Below are positions 16,711-26,191 of a stretch of 26,274 bases of DNA, piece after piece. Under the pieces are notes generated by a model. That model did no database searches. It saw nothing but the letters and a program-made list of their open reading frames with translations, and was not told the DNA's origin. The translations under genes were made by a program, and so were the position numbers. Origin of the DNA: Chara braunii (taxonomy: Eukaryota; Streptophyta; Charophyceae; Charales; Characeae); contig BFEA01000010.1 of the NCBI GenBank assembly GCA_003427395.1, forward strand, positions 3,148,272 through 3,174,545, written 5' to 3'. Numbering within the stretch: position 1 is the stretch's first letter; each line of letters opens with the position of its first letter.

Positions 16711-17243
16711 CCGAAACCGGATGCCCCGCCGATGTCTGAAGACCGAAGTAGCAACTTGCAGCTCTTCGATGCAGAGATGGCAGCCTCCGATCAAGTCTCC
16801 CTCTTGAGGGGAAGCCCAAAAGTCACTCAATGTCTTCTTGAAGTGCAGATTCCAGGTGCGAGTACCTCTCACTCTCTACTCCCTCTTGCTTACTCCAATC
16901 AGCCTCCTTTGTGTCTCCCCACCCCATCCATTCACTCAAGCAACCTGGTCAGGTCTGATGTCCACCCTACATTACCTAACCAGGTGGGGGCAGTATCCAC
17001 ATACCTCACTGCCCCTCTTAACCCTAACTTCCCAACCCTAATCTGAAATTAGGTCCGCCCTAACCTAATTCGGAATTAGGTTTAGGGTGACTAACACCTC
17101 TCGCCAGCAAGTAAGTCTGCTCCGATAACAATTGTTACGATCCTGGTCATTCCCAAAGTGCAAATTCACAATGAAAGACAACGCCACCCAATTGTGAAGG
17201 AAATGAAAGCACTTGCAAAGAGATAGAGACCAGAGAAGAGGGA

Positions 17244-17255
17244 AAGAAGAAGAAG

Positions 17256-17285
<30 letters not shown>
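17244..17285. repeat. (AAG)14 microsatellite
   Basis: A pure AAG run of about 42 bp. On the minus strand it produces poly-Ser or poly-Phe shadow frames that are not genes. Confidence 0.9.
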
Positions 17286-17287
<2 letters not shown>

Positions 17288-17533
17288 CACCAGCAAGACC
17301 AATGACAAATTCCCCCTTCTCTCTCCACCTTCCTCCTCCTTCACTTCGCCAATCTTATTCTTCTCCCAATCTTAATAATAACAATGAGTGGATGAACCAG
17401 AATCAATATCCGAAGTTCCCTCTTACAGCTGACTTAAAAACAACAACAACAACAAGTCCACCATAGCTATGGATTCCCTCCTTCTTCCTCCTTTCACATG
17501 CCCAGGTTATGGCGGACTACTGAGGGCCCTGCC

Positions 17534-17607
17534 CTCCTGTCCAAAGGACAACCCAAAGCAGCTATGGCACTGCACTCCTGTCCAAAGGACAACCCAAAGC
17601 AGCTATG
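17534..17607. repeat. 41 bp tandem duplication
   Basis: CTCCTGTCCAAAGGACAACC followed by CAAAGCAGCTATG occurs from 17534 and from 17575, identical over 33 bp. Each copy contains the small hairpin GTCC-AAA-GGAC. Confidence 0.9.
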
Positions 17608-18127
17608 CCGCTGCTGACTGATCCGCCATGCCTGACTCTGCCTCGAGCTTCCTTGGTGCGGCACTACCCCAACTGGGGCCTACCAGATGCAGCGCCCAAC
17701 ACGGTGATGAAGATGGTGTCCACCATAGCCAGGTAGGTGCCTCGCCACTCTCCTCCTTCGCCCCCTTCTTCCTCATCCTCAGGCTGGGCTGCTCGCCATA
17801 GCCAGGCTGAGCGCCCAAGCTGCCCTTCACCTCCAGGTAGCGCTGTTCCAGCCCAGAGCTCCGCTCAGCAGCATGTCGCCAATCCTTGCATACCGCAAAC
17901 GAGGAGGAGCTACTTGCTCCTCTCGAAGATATAGCGGCCTACTGGCCTCTTGGGCGGTGACTTCCTAGGCCGAGTGGCCTCCCAGCAACCAGTACCTCCT
18001 CCCTTTCGGAGGGAAACATCATTGCAGGCTCTGCTATCCTCCTGACAGGTCCTAGACCCGGGCTACTTGGACTGGTACCGGCCTACCTCTAGCCTACCAC
18101 TACTGGGCCTCTAAAAATGCCAACTTT

Positions 18128-18766
18128 TTGTCTTCTTCTGCTCGGCCTGCAGTACCGGACACTTCTTACCACTACTTCAGTGGTACCGGACTACCTGCTA
18201 GTGTTTTTCCCCTCTGCTCTAAGTGTCGCAGGCCTACCCCTGCTACTCGAGTGTTTTCCCCGCTGCAACCCTCAAAGTCACAGCCACAGGTAAGTACCGG
18301 CCCTGCGGGGCCTTTCAACGAACAAGTACCCTTGCGGGTCACACACACACTCAACCGACAAGCACTCAGACAGGCATGCAAACCAGCAGGCACGCACACA
18401 CACACAGACATGGAAATCACAGCAGAATGCGGGAATCTCAGCAAGGCATTCATTCCAGCGGCAAATCCCAGAAATCAGCAGTGTTCTCAGTCTGTGTTTT
18501 TGGTGGGTCATTACACTGCAGAGAAAAATGGGTTAAGGAGCAGGCATCGCCTATATGGTAAGTGGCCACCCCTGCAGTCTGGACAGGACCGGTTTTGGTG
18601 TGAACGGTGGAAGCACCGCATCCAATTCCCGCAGTTGTGCTTGCTACATCAAATGGCACAGCGTAGACAGATTTTAGAACCATCATGGCTCCCACATGCG
18701 AGGAGCACAGAGGCAGGCCGACTGCAATTGTATAGGCATTGCCGTTCTAGGCCCGTCTACAAATAG
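18128..18766 (+). other. long open stretch without recognisable domain
   Basis: A 212-codon open frame, the longest on the plus strand. Its composition drifts: Ser/Pro-rich, then Thr/His-rich where it crosses a CA-rich repeat at 18340-18415. A good splice-donor-like CAG|GTAAGTACC lies inside it at about 18290, so an exon ending there is possible. There is no motif, and the other strand is equally open over parts of it. I do not treat it as a gene. Confidence 0.2.
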
Positions 18767-19500
18767 GACTTGCCATGTCCGGGTGTCGCACACGAGTACG
18801 TATTGCCTGTCCTCGTACCTATGGAAACAAAGAATTGCATGGGCTATTCCCTCATAAACCTCACAGCACAAAGCATGTGAATCACATGCTAACCAAATCT
18901 CAGGTGGGCCATCCTAGTGCAGCAAGTTTCGTGGGTCCACAACAAATATTCCCTCTCTATGAGCAGGCAATGACAGGGCCTCACCCAAAGTAAGGGTGTT
19001 TAGCCACTGCAGTCTGGCGCAGCGTGGGTGGTTCGCGTGATAGTCTGTTCTCCACCTCGTGCTGCGGCGTTTGCTCCTCATCTGGCAAGGATGGACAGGG
19101 TCTGATTACGGTTGCAGCCGGAGGATGCCCAGCACTACATGTGGGACATCAACGGAGAAGATGTCGATGGGAATCGGGGACAGTCCATGCAATGCAGACA
19201 CATACTCTTCATGACACCGTCCTCAAGACATTGACAACACAAGGGATGTTGCTGACACACCAACAGGAAAGCAGGCCTGCAACTGTACAATCCGGGCCTT
19301 GAGATGTGAGTCAATCTGGACGACTGGAGGAAAAGCAACCGAGGCCAGACAGCCTCGACGACTGCTACATAAGGCTGGCCTCGAGCAAGTCCAGCATTCA
19401 GTCTTGCTATGCTGCTTTGACGCTGGCTCGACTTTGACACGGCGCCGGCTTCAGACTGGCTTTGCGCTGGCATTGCGGACAACGACACGCGGTAGGGACC
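18767..19500. other. interval without a recognisable gene
   Basis: Only short overlapping open stretches on both strands, none with a motif. No repeat or RNA signature is seen before the minisatellite that begins at about 19505. Confidence 0.35.
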
Positions 19501-19504
19501 GCAT

Positions 19505-19930
19505 GCTGACGTGGCACTGCCTCTGGTACATGTGGCGCTGCCTCTGGTACATGTGGCGCTGCCTCTGGTACATGTGGCGCTGCCTCTGGTCTACATGGCA
19601 TGCCGACATGACGCTGCCTCTAGTCTACTTGGCATGCTGACATGACGCTGCCTCTGGTCTACATGGCATGCTGATGTGGCGCTGCCTCTGGTACATGTGG
19701 CGCTGCCTCTGGTCTATGTGGCATGCTGATGTGGCGCTACCTCTGGTCTACGTGGTATGCTGACGTGGCACTGCTTCTGGTACATGTGGCGCTGCCTCTG
19801 GGCTACGTGGCATGCTGACATGGCGCTGCCTCTGGCATATGTGGCGCTGCTCTTGGTATACGTGGCATTGCTATTGGTCTTCATTGTTGATGTGGCACAT
19901 GCCACCTGTCTTGGTTGCTGACGTGGCATT
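19505..19930. repeat. minisatellite of 21 bp and 34 bp units with ACGTGGCA motifs
   Basis: The basic unit is (A/G)TGGCGCTGCCTCTGGTACAT (21 bp), pure in three to four consecutive copies at 19527-19590. Further right a 34 bp form adds ACGTGGCATGCTG. About 15 units are present with increasing divergence. ACGTGGCA occurs near 19509, 19763, 19805, 19860 and 19921, several within TGACGTGGCA. The plus strand reads as WRCLWYM repeats in one frame. This is a by-product of the 21 bp period, not evidence of a protein. Confidence 0.9.
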
Positions 19931-21160
19931 GTCCATGCTGTTTACATGAGGTGACTGGTTGCGAGGGAGAGGAAGATCGGGATCTGCGGTTATGAAGGAT
20001 CGGGTACTCACTTGTGGCTAACGTCGTCACTGGACATTTGCTGTGTCTTCAGAGTCTTCATGAGATAACGTACCATGTGGCACTACTGTATGAAACCAGG
20101 ATTATTCTTATTATCATTGATGATGTAGTGTTACATGCCCAGATGGAAGGGTATGTAATAACCGAGGATCCACAATGTGATAAAAAGGACTGAATGGACA
20201 ATACTGTGCAAGTGGAATCTCAACTCGCAATGTGCACTCCGATACATACAAAATGATGCTGAATAGCGCAGGGAAGATTTAGATACAAAGCCTGACCTGA
20301 CCGGGACTGACCTGACCGGGACTGACCTCATTCACATAGTACAAGGTAGCGAAGCAGAATGCTAGGATGCTAATGACTAGCCCAATCAATGTTTGAATGC
20401 AGACCAAACATACATCATGTCCATCATAAAATGTGAAGGAGCCTGGCGCTGTACACAGGAAGGAAGCGCCAGGTCCAGACATACAAAGACGAAGAGGAGT
20501 GGATCAGACAAAGAGGAGAGGGAGAGATGGAAATGTCGTCAACACCACGTCAACACCAAGTCTTGTCACAAGTCCCAAATAATCCCTTATTGCAATGTCT
20601 GAAGTCCAAAAGTCGAGTCTGGATCCAAGGTCACCAAGCTCTCTCTCTCTTCTCTCATAGTCTGCTGATGCAGTGAAGTCAGATGATGAGAGGGTGAGAG
20701 GGAGATGGTGGACTGAGAAGAGGAAGAAGAAGAACTCTCTCTCTCTGTTACGAGCCAAGTACTAACCTGTGAAGTTGGCGCTGTGCTGCAGGTACCTCGA
20801 AGACGAAGCTGGAGCAACGGCGCTGCAGAAGTACCTCTGGCCTCCGCCCAATCTCTCTCTCTCTAGTGCTATCCTACCTATGGCGCCCAGCGCTGGAGAC
20901 TACAGCTACCTACTGTGCCCAGCGCTGAAGACTAAGGCTAACGCTACTACTACTCCTGCAGCGCTCCCTCCAGAGTGCTGCTGCCGAATCCTGAAGACTA
21001 CTGCCTCCTGCCTGCTTGTGAAGTGCATGGGAAGTCCCTATGTACTACCTCGGCCTGCCTCCTGACTGCCTGAAGGGCGAGCCAGGCCGAGGAGGCTGCT
21101 CTTGCCAATGCCGAAGTGTGCCAGGGGCTGGCGCTCCAGCATCTGCTGAGGCTGGCGTGG
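19931..21160. other. interval with short repeats, no recognised gene
   Basis: Contains a 15 bp tandem repeat of CTGACCTGACCGGGA (20290-20332, over two and a half units) and a CT/GA-rich stretch (20640-20750). Two related CCCAGCGCTG(G/A)(A/G)GACTA(C/A) segments lie at about 20886 and 20920. The frame 20769-21065 plus is Ala/Thr/Leu-rich, without motif. No RNA gene is seen. Confidence 0.4.
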
Positions 21161-21415
21161 GAACAGGCTAAGAATAGCCTGTTCCTGAAACCCTGGTTCG
21201 GCGCCTGAGTTTCAGGGCCGGTCGTTCTGATGAATGACCGAAAATGGCCCTTCGTTTAAGGCTAAAAAGGCTATTGCCATTTTTAATCTGAAACGACACA
21301 GGGACTGTAGGCCCCTGTTTTCAGGCTTTCGGGCTGAACAGTCACGGGGCCTGTAGGCCCTGGTTTTCAGGCTTTCAGCCTGAAGGACGCAGGGCCTGGA
21401 AAATGGCCCTCGTGT
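21161..21415. other. second cluster of short hairpins with a 46 bp duplication
   Basis: GAACAGGCT/AGCCTGTTC (21161-21184) is directly followed by CTGAAAC/GTTTCAG (21185-21215), then GGTCGTTC-TGAT-GAATGACC (21220-21239, one G-T). Two copies of CTGTAGGCCC...TTTTCAGGCTTTC follow at 21305 and 21351 (46 bp period). Each ends in a hairpin around TTTC (TTCAGGC/GCCTGAA in the second). This is the same style as the 14.3-15.4 kb cluster. Confidence 0.75.
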
Positions 21416-21652
21416 GCAGGCGCAGCATGTAACATGTAGTGTGGAGCAGCCCGGAGAAGGAGAGGGATCAGAAGGGTTCTGTGTATTCTCTCTTCCTCTC
21501 CTTTGTCTGTTCTCCCTCCATACTCTTTCTATTTTTGGATAATGAGATACTGTTTGTGATATCACTTCACGATCCGGAGACTTTCAGACAGATACTGAAA
21601 CTACTGTTGATTGACGACTTCTGGGTATCTATCAGACTGGGTTCATTACAAG

Positions 21653-22460
21653 AGGCAATATAATAGAAGATGCAATGTTAGCTACGTTTGTGTGGTTCAG
21701 CACCAAGTGCCCACACACCCGTCTGCCGCAAAAGTGGGACACTCGCACATGTACATATGTATACATTATGTATATATTTGGAACCATAAGGGGATGGAGG
21801 GCAGAAGGCAACTTACCTGAGACAGAAGACTACTCCAGCAAGAAGGCACTGACCCGACCCCCTCAACGGTCCAAAAAAAATTGAAGGCTTTCCGCATCAG
21901 CCCACAAAACCAAAAACTCGTTTACCAAAAACAATCAAATATAACAGCATTGGCATTCCCGACATTCATCTCAAAATACACACTCGCATCACTGCCAAAG
22001 AGGAGGAAGAAGATAAGAGACAACTTACCTAAGACGAACGACTCCTCCAGCACGAGTGCACCGACCCCCCCTGCTAAGGGTCTGAAAAAACTGGGAAAGC
22101 CATCCCCGCCGGCCCACAAAACATACATTCCCTCCAAAGAGAACTCATGGCCACCCGTAAACATCCAAACAGCCCGTGCTCTAAAGCAGGGCAAAGAATT
22201 AGGTCCTGTATAATCAAGAAAACCAACAAGATATATCCAACCACAAAAAGAGAGAATAGCTCGCTAGTACGAGCCCGATCCTAGCCGCTCAATCTGCCAA
22301 GGCAGAGAGCTAGCAAGACCGGAATGTGTGTTGTTTTAAAAGACCCCAGATTCTCTCTCTCATTCCCTTCACAAATCATCACAAGCCGTCCATAACGAAA
22401 GAGTATAAATAGGCAATATAACAGGAAATGCAAGGTTGGCCACGTTTGTGTGGTACAGCG
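21653..22460. repeat. duplicated modules carrying splice-donor-like sites on the minus strand
   Basis: Two pairs of related segments. First, AGGCAATATAA(T/C)AG(A/G)A starts at 21653 and 22411, running about 49 bp to GTTTGTGTGGT(T/A)CAGC. Second, CAACTTACCT(G/A)AGAC followed by GACT(A/C)CTCCAGCA and a CCGACCCCC block at 21808 and 22020 (offset 212 bp). On the minus strand both copies of the second module contain AGGTAAGTTG, a consensus 5' splice site, after open sequence (for example VGALVLEESFVLG). They could be duplicated exon ends of an unrecognised minus-strand gene or pseudogene. Confidence 0.5.
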
Positions 22461-23230
22461 CCTGTATGTGTATGTATGTGTTTGTCAAAGATCCCCAAAT
22501 TCTCTCTCTCATTCCAACCACAATAAGTCTGTGTGTGTTTGCTTTTTCTTTCGAAAGAAGGACAAAGGCCTTGAGATATGGTCTTCAAGCTGACCTGCCC
22601 CAGGTTCATTCAGAGTTATTTTACTCAACTGTTTTCATCTGGCTTCAAACAGAGGTCTGAAGTTCAGCAGTTCATGGGTGTACCAACTGACCAGGGCCAG
22701 TTCGAACCATGCGTGCGTTTGTGTGGACGCATGCCTAAGGGAGTGAGTGGGTGGGAGACACAGAAGGACTTGTTTTCCAATAGCGTAGCTGACGGTGTGA
22801 GAAGATCTAGAATAACACAAACAGCTGTTCTGTCAAATTGCTACACTACGCTGGACATTACACCACAATGTCCTTTTCTGATATTTCATGTCTGGGGTGT
22901 CTTGTATGGATGTTGAATGCATGAGCACGCTGAAGTGACAATAGACTGCTTGTACGCCACACTGCCCAAAGCTACATTTGTGGCTGAAATGGTTGGAACC
23001 CAAGGGAGAAAGCAGACATCTAACCAAAAATGTGCAGGTCCACACCTTGGCTCCCGATTGAACGCCTCATAAGCATGCATGGTCCTGACTTTGATATCAT
23101 ATGTCTGAGAGAAACCAACCAATACCAGTAGTGCGGCAAACAGATCTGTTTTTCAAAGGAGATCTTGCATTCACCCATTCAACTGATGGGGTGAATATGT
23201 GATTGCTGAAGGAGTAAATGTGTAGACCAT
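22461..23230. other. interval without a recognisable gene
   Basis: Only short open stretches, including 22578-22916 on the plus strand, which lacks any motif. No RNA gene or transposon end was recognised. Confidence 0.35.
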
Positions 23231-23400
23231 ACGTGCGGCACATCACATGCGCACGAGCTCTGCACGTGCAACGCATAGCGCACGCGCACGTGATGTGGCG
23301 CACCCCAATAAATAGGGTAAGAAAAAAATTCGGAGAGGGCTGGCTGAGGTAGCCAATGGTGCCCCTCCCGTATAAAAAAGGGCACAGAAAAAAAAAATTG
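23225..23400. repeat. GC-rich self-complementary repeat with A-rich tail, copy 1
   Basis: GTGCGGCACATCAC (23233-23246) pairs with GTGATGTGGCGCAC (23290-23303) at 13 of 14 positions, around a CG-rich loop containing GCACGTGC. It is followed by CCCC, A-rich DNA and GGAGAGGGCTGG. A related stretch at 25628-25745 has the same order. Confidence 0.65.
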
Positions 23401-23575
23401 GGGCCACGTATTCCTTGTTGAATGGTCTTTTTCCTTAAGTACCCCGGCAGTGCATCTGCAAGGGTCCCAACATCTCAAGAGACGTTCAGCAAACTTCATG
23501 TGAGAGCGGAGCAGGCCAGCAATCAGGTCTGCTTTCCAGCAGTTATGGGTTACAAGTTACAACTACTTACTCCTG

Positions 23576-23835
23576 TTGCTCTCTCTTTCTTTTGTTTCGT
23601 TTTCCTATGAGCAGTGGCCCTAACGGCCTTGCTCCACTCGCCACTACTTGCACAAAAGACAAAACATATGGCAGCGTATGGTTCCATGTTCTAGCAGAAG
23701 ATTCATTGCTCTCTTTCTTTTGTCTCATTTTCCTATGAGCAGTGACCCTAAGGGCCTTGCTCCACTCGTCACCACTTGCACAAAAGACAAAACATAGGGC
23801 GGCGTATGGTTCCGTGTTCTAGCAGAAGATTTATT
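23576..23835. repeat. 128 bp tandem duplication
   Basis: Two copies, anchored by TCCTATGAGCAGTG at 23603 and 23731 and by GCGTATGGTTCC with an exact 128 bp offset. Over 90% identical by eye. Each contains CTCCACTCG(C/T)CAC(T/C)ACTTGCA and CACAAAAGACAAAACATA. Related, more diverged sequence recurs at 25989-26165, so this is a dispersed family. Confidence 0.9.
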
Positions 23836-24125
23836 CTAGTTTTGCACATTTGGTGAGTAGTGGAGGGAAGCCCTGAAAAACACGTGGTGAGTTGGCCTGC
23901 TACTGCCCAGAAACTCGCGTGCTCAGGGGTCCCATAACTGCTGAAACACGGACCTTAATGTGAATCAACAGCATATATACTTGGCTTGCCATGACCCTGG
24001 CCTGACTAAGAGCATTGCCTCATTCAGGGTGAGGAGGCGCTTGCTAATTATCTGCAGTGGCCTCTCGGATAACCCGCAGGGGTTTTCTTATAAATGTCAA
24101 GGACTAGTAAAAAGCTATTTGTTTT

Positions 24126-24126
<1 letters not shown>

Positions 24127-24172
<46 letters not shown>
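24127..24172. repeat. (CT)n microsatellite
   Basis: A pure CT run of about 46 bp. It produces poly-Ser/Leu or Arg/Glu shadow frames on either strand. Confidence 0.95.
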
Positions 24173-24173
<1 letters not shown>

Positions 24174-24819
24174 GCGGCAAGGATTTCCCAGCCATTTTTT
24201 ACACACGCACGCGCGTGTTCTCCACATCACACCCATTTCTTTTTTTCTTTTTCTTTTCTGCGCACCGGTGACCAGCGCACCGCACCGCATGGCACACCGC
24301 ACACTTGCGCCGCAGGTATGTTGCAGACCATAGCTTAGAAATTAGAAGCAAGTAATCGAATTGCCAAATCAAATGATATGTCTCAATCTTGACTGGCAAT
24401 ACAACAATGACCTTTTACAACAGAAGCCTGCTTGAACGCAGCCGTTTCAGAGCCAGCAAGACATACAGAACAACAAGGCCCATACACCCACACTTGAGCG
24501 ACACACCAACGCACCCCATAAAATGTGATAATGTACCGACAGTCGCCATTAGGTCAAATGGCTCATAGCAAACAAAAGATAAAAGACTGCAAGGACACCA
24601 GTACTAGTGGACCCAAACGGATCAGACATCGGAGCAGCAGTTCTAGTCAAGGGTTAACTGAAACAAGAAAAGAAAAGCAACTGGTGGGACCCCATGGGAA
24701 GGGTGGGAGTGAAGAACAGGGTTACAAAATTGGCTCAGACAATAGCAACAGGCCATCTAGCTGCAATACAACTCGATTCTAGGAAACTGCCTAACAAAAC
24801 AATACAAAACGGTGCCAGT

Positions 24820-25070
24820 ACGTGGGGCGAGGAAGTGGGGGAAGACAAGTAGGGAAGAGAGGAGCGGAGGAGGGTAACAAGGATAATGACGGGAGGGGAC
24901 AGAGGAGGAGGAGCGGATGGGGGAGGGGAAAGAGTGGGAAGAGCGGAAAGAGGGGAAAGAGGGGAGAGGGGAAAGAGAGGAAAGAGGGGAGAGGGGAAAG
25001 AGGGGAAAGAGGGGAGAGAGGGAGGAGGGAACGGACGGAGGAGGGTTGGAGAGGAATGGAAGTGAGACAG
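24820..25070. repeat. purine-rich (G/A) tract with GGGGAAAGA minisatellite
   Basis: About 250 bp almost entirely G and A on the plus strand. Between 24925 and 25030 units of the type GAAAGAGGGGAGAGGGGAAA recur irregularly. It explains the long Arg/Glu/Gly and, on the other strand, Pro/Ser/Leu open frames here, which I do not count as genes. Such tracts can form triplex or G-rich structures in vitro. Confidence 0.85.
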
Positions 25071-25104
25071 GAGTAGTAAAAATGGGATCCTTCTCCAATG
25101 AAAG

Positions 25105-25165
25105 GGTTTCACCCAGTTCGTGCAACAATTGCAGATACCGGGGCTCGATCCCCAGACTTTCCCCA
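25105..25165 (+). mobile_element. possible tRNA-derived retroposon head (A/B-box-like)
   Basis: The B-box-like GGGGCTCGATCCCC (self-complementary like a T arm) at about 25139-25152 is preceded by GCAGATAC. This resembles GCAGATATCAGGATCGAATCC in the SINE at 16.0 kb. An A-box-like TTTCACCCAGTTCGTG lies about 25 nt further upstream. No poly(A) tail or ends were found, so it may be an old SINE fragment. Confidence 0.35.
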
Positions 25166-25345
25166 ACCCAGTGTACAGTACGTTTGTGTTGTTCGTTGAC
25201 CCTGTGTGCCTTGGACCCACGACCTGTCCCCAAACCCGTGTCTAAATGCCTTGTGTGTGAAGCCCGGGTCGTGTGGATTTGATCCATAGGTCTGTTGCTT
25301 AGAAGTCTTAGGGTCATTCGAAGGTGTACCCAAAAGGCAAGTTTA

Positions 25346-25500
25346 CAGTTGACCTTTCGAAAGGTCAACTGGCCATACATCCTCTGAAAGGTCAGTAGGT
25401 CGTAACTAGGTTAGGTCTCGAAGAGTCAACTTGACCTCTCGAAGTCAGCAGAGGCAGTCCGTCAAATCTCTGAAATGTCAAGACTCCCAAGTCAACCCCA
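25346..25500. promoter_or_regulatory. 26 bp perfect palindrome in a TTGAC-rich tract
   Basis: Positions 25346-25371 form a perfect palindrome with half-site CAGTTGACCTTTC. The following 130 bp repeat related words: AAAGGTCAG, GAGTCAAC, TTGACCTCTCGAAG, ATGTCAAG, AAGTCAACCCC. TTGAC(C/T) is the core of the plant W-box bound by WRKY factors; at least five cores occur on either strand. Whether it is regulatory or just a decayed simple repeat is open, as no adjacent gene was found. Confidence 0.35.
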
Positions 25501-25627
25501 AACGGGCACATCAGACTCATCTTCTTCTTTCTCAGCATGCATGAAAACAGATGTTAATCACACTGGGGATGAGCGCCCACACAAAGCTCAGAGATATCGT
25601 GGCCAAAAACACAGTTCAGATCATACT

Positions 25628-25745
25628 TGCGGCGCATCGAGGTGCGCGGCATCCCGCACGTGCGCCGCACCGCGCACGACGCGCGCGCACGGGGTGCGGC
25701 GCACCCCGAAANTAAGGGGTCGGCCAAAAAAAAAAAAAGTTGGGG
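25628..25745. repeat. GC-rich self-complementary repeat with A-rich tail, copy 2 (contains one N)
   Basis: Starts CATACTTGCGGCGCATC (copy 1: CATACGTGCGGCACATC). Contains GTGCGCCGCACC (25660-25671) pairing with GGTGCGGCGCAC (25693-25704). It then has CCCC, A-rich DNA and TTGGGGAGGGGTG. An ambiguous base is at 25712, probably a sequencing difficulty in this structured DNA. Confidence 0.6.
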
Positions 25746-25945
25746 AGGGGTGTTGTAGGCTCAAGTGGGATGTCGCGTCAAGAAACAAAAAAAAAAAACA
25801 ACAACAATTTAAGGCCGCGCGGGGCCCCGGAAAAAAAAGGGGGGGGAGCTGAATTTTTTTTTTTAAGGAAGAACATCAGAATTTCTTTGCACGAGTGAAG
25901 CCCGGCGCGTCCAGCCTGTCAGAACCTCAACGGTAATGTTCACCA

Positions 25946-26170
25946 ACGGGCTCGCTGCACAACTCTCGACATGCAGAACAAGACATAGGGCCTCGCTGCA
26001 CTACTCTCAACATGCACAAAAGACAAAAATATTGGCGGTGTATCTTTCCATATTCTAACGCAAGATTCACTCTCGTTTTGCAGATTTCCAGGGTAGTGCA
26101 GCGAGGCCCATATATGGCAATGTATCTTTCCATGTTCAAGCGGAGGATTCCGTCTCATTTGTTCAGAGAT
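25946..26170. repeat. diverged relatives of the 128 bp repeat
   Basis: ATGCACAAAAGACAAAAATA followed by TTGGCGGTGTATCTTTCCAT and GTTTTGCAGATTT (25989-26095) match the 23.6-23.85 kb repeat. A second partial unit with TATGGCAATGTATCTTTCCA follows 82 bp later. CTCGCTGCACAACTCTCGAC is also duplicated at 25950 and 25991. Confidence 0.7.
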
Positions 26171-26175
26171 TCTCC

Positions 26176-26191
26176 AAAAAAAAAAAAAAAA
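26176..26191. repeat. poly(A) tract
   Basis: A run of about 16 A near the right edge, after GAGATTCTCC. No element can be assigned. Confidence 0.7.

Noticed and set aside
17018-17100. Interstitial telomere repeat (several CCCTAA words)
   Set aside because: CCCTAA occurs only a few times, irregularly spaced and within short palindromes; no tandem CCCTAAA array.
19299-19640. Protein with WRCLWYM repeats
   Set aside because: Produced by the 21 bp period of the minisatellite (7 codons); the array drifts to other unit lengths and frames further right.
25105-25165. Functional tRNA gene at the GGGGCTCGATCCCC motif
   Set aside because: No acceptor stem or anticodon arm could be folded around it; at best a SINE fragment.
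24822-25282. Arg/Glu/Gly-rich plus-strand frames in the same tract
   Set aside because: Simple-sequence translation of GGGGAAAGA-type repeats; no evidence of a protein.
24757-25380. Long minus-strand open frame (about 207 codons, Pro/Ser/Leu-rich) over the purine-rich tract
   Set aside because: Its openness follows from the pyrimidine-only sequence of that strand (no stops possible in CT-rich DNA). There is no domain, and the other frames are equally open.
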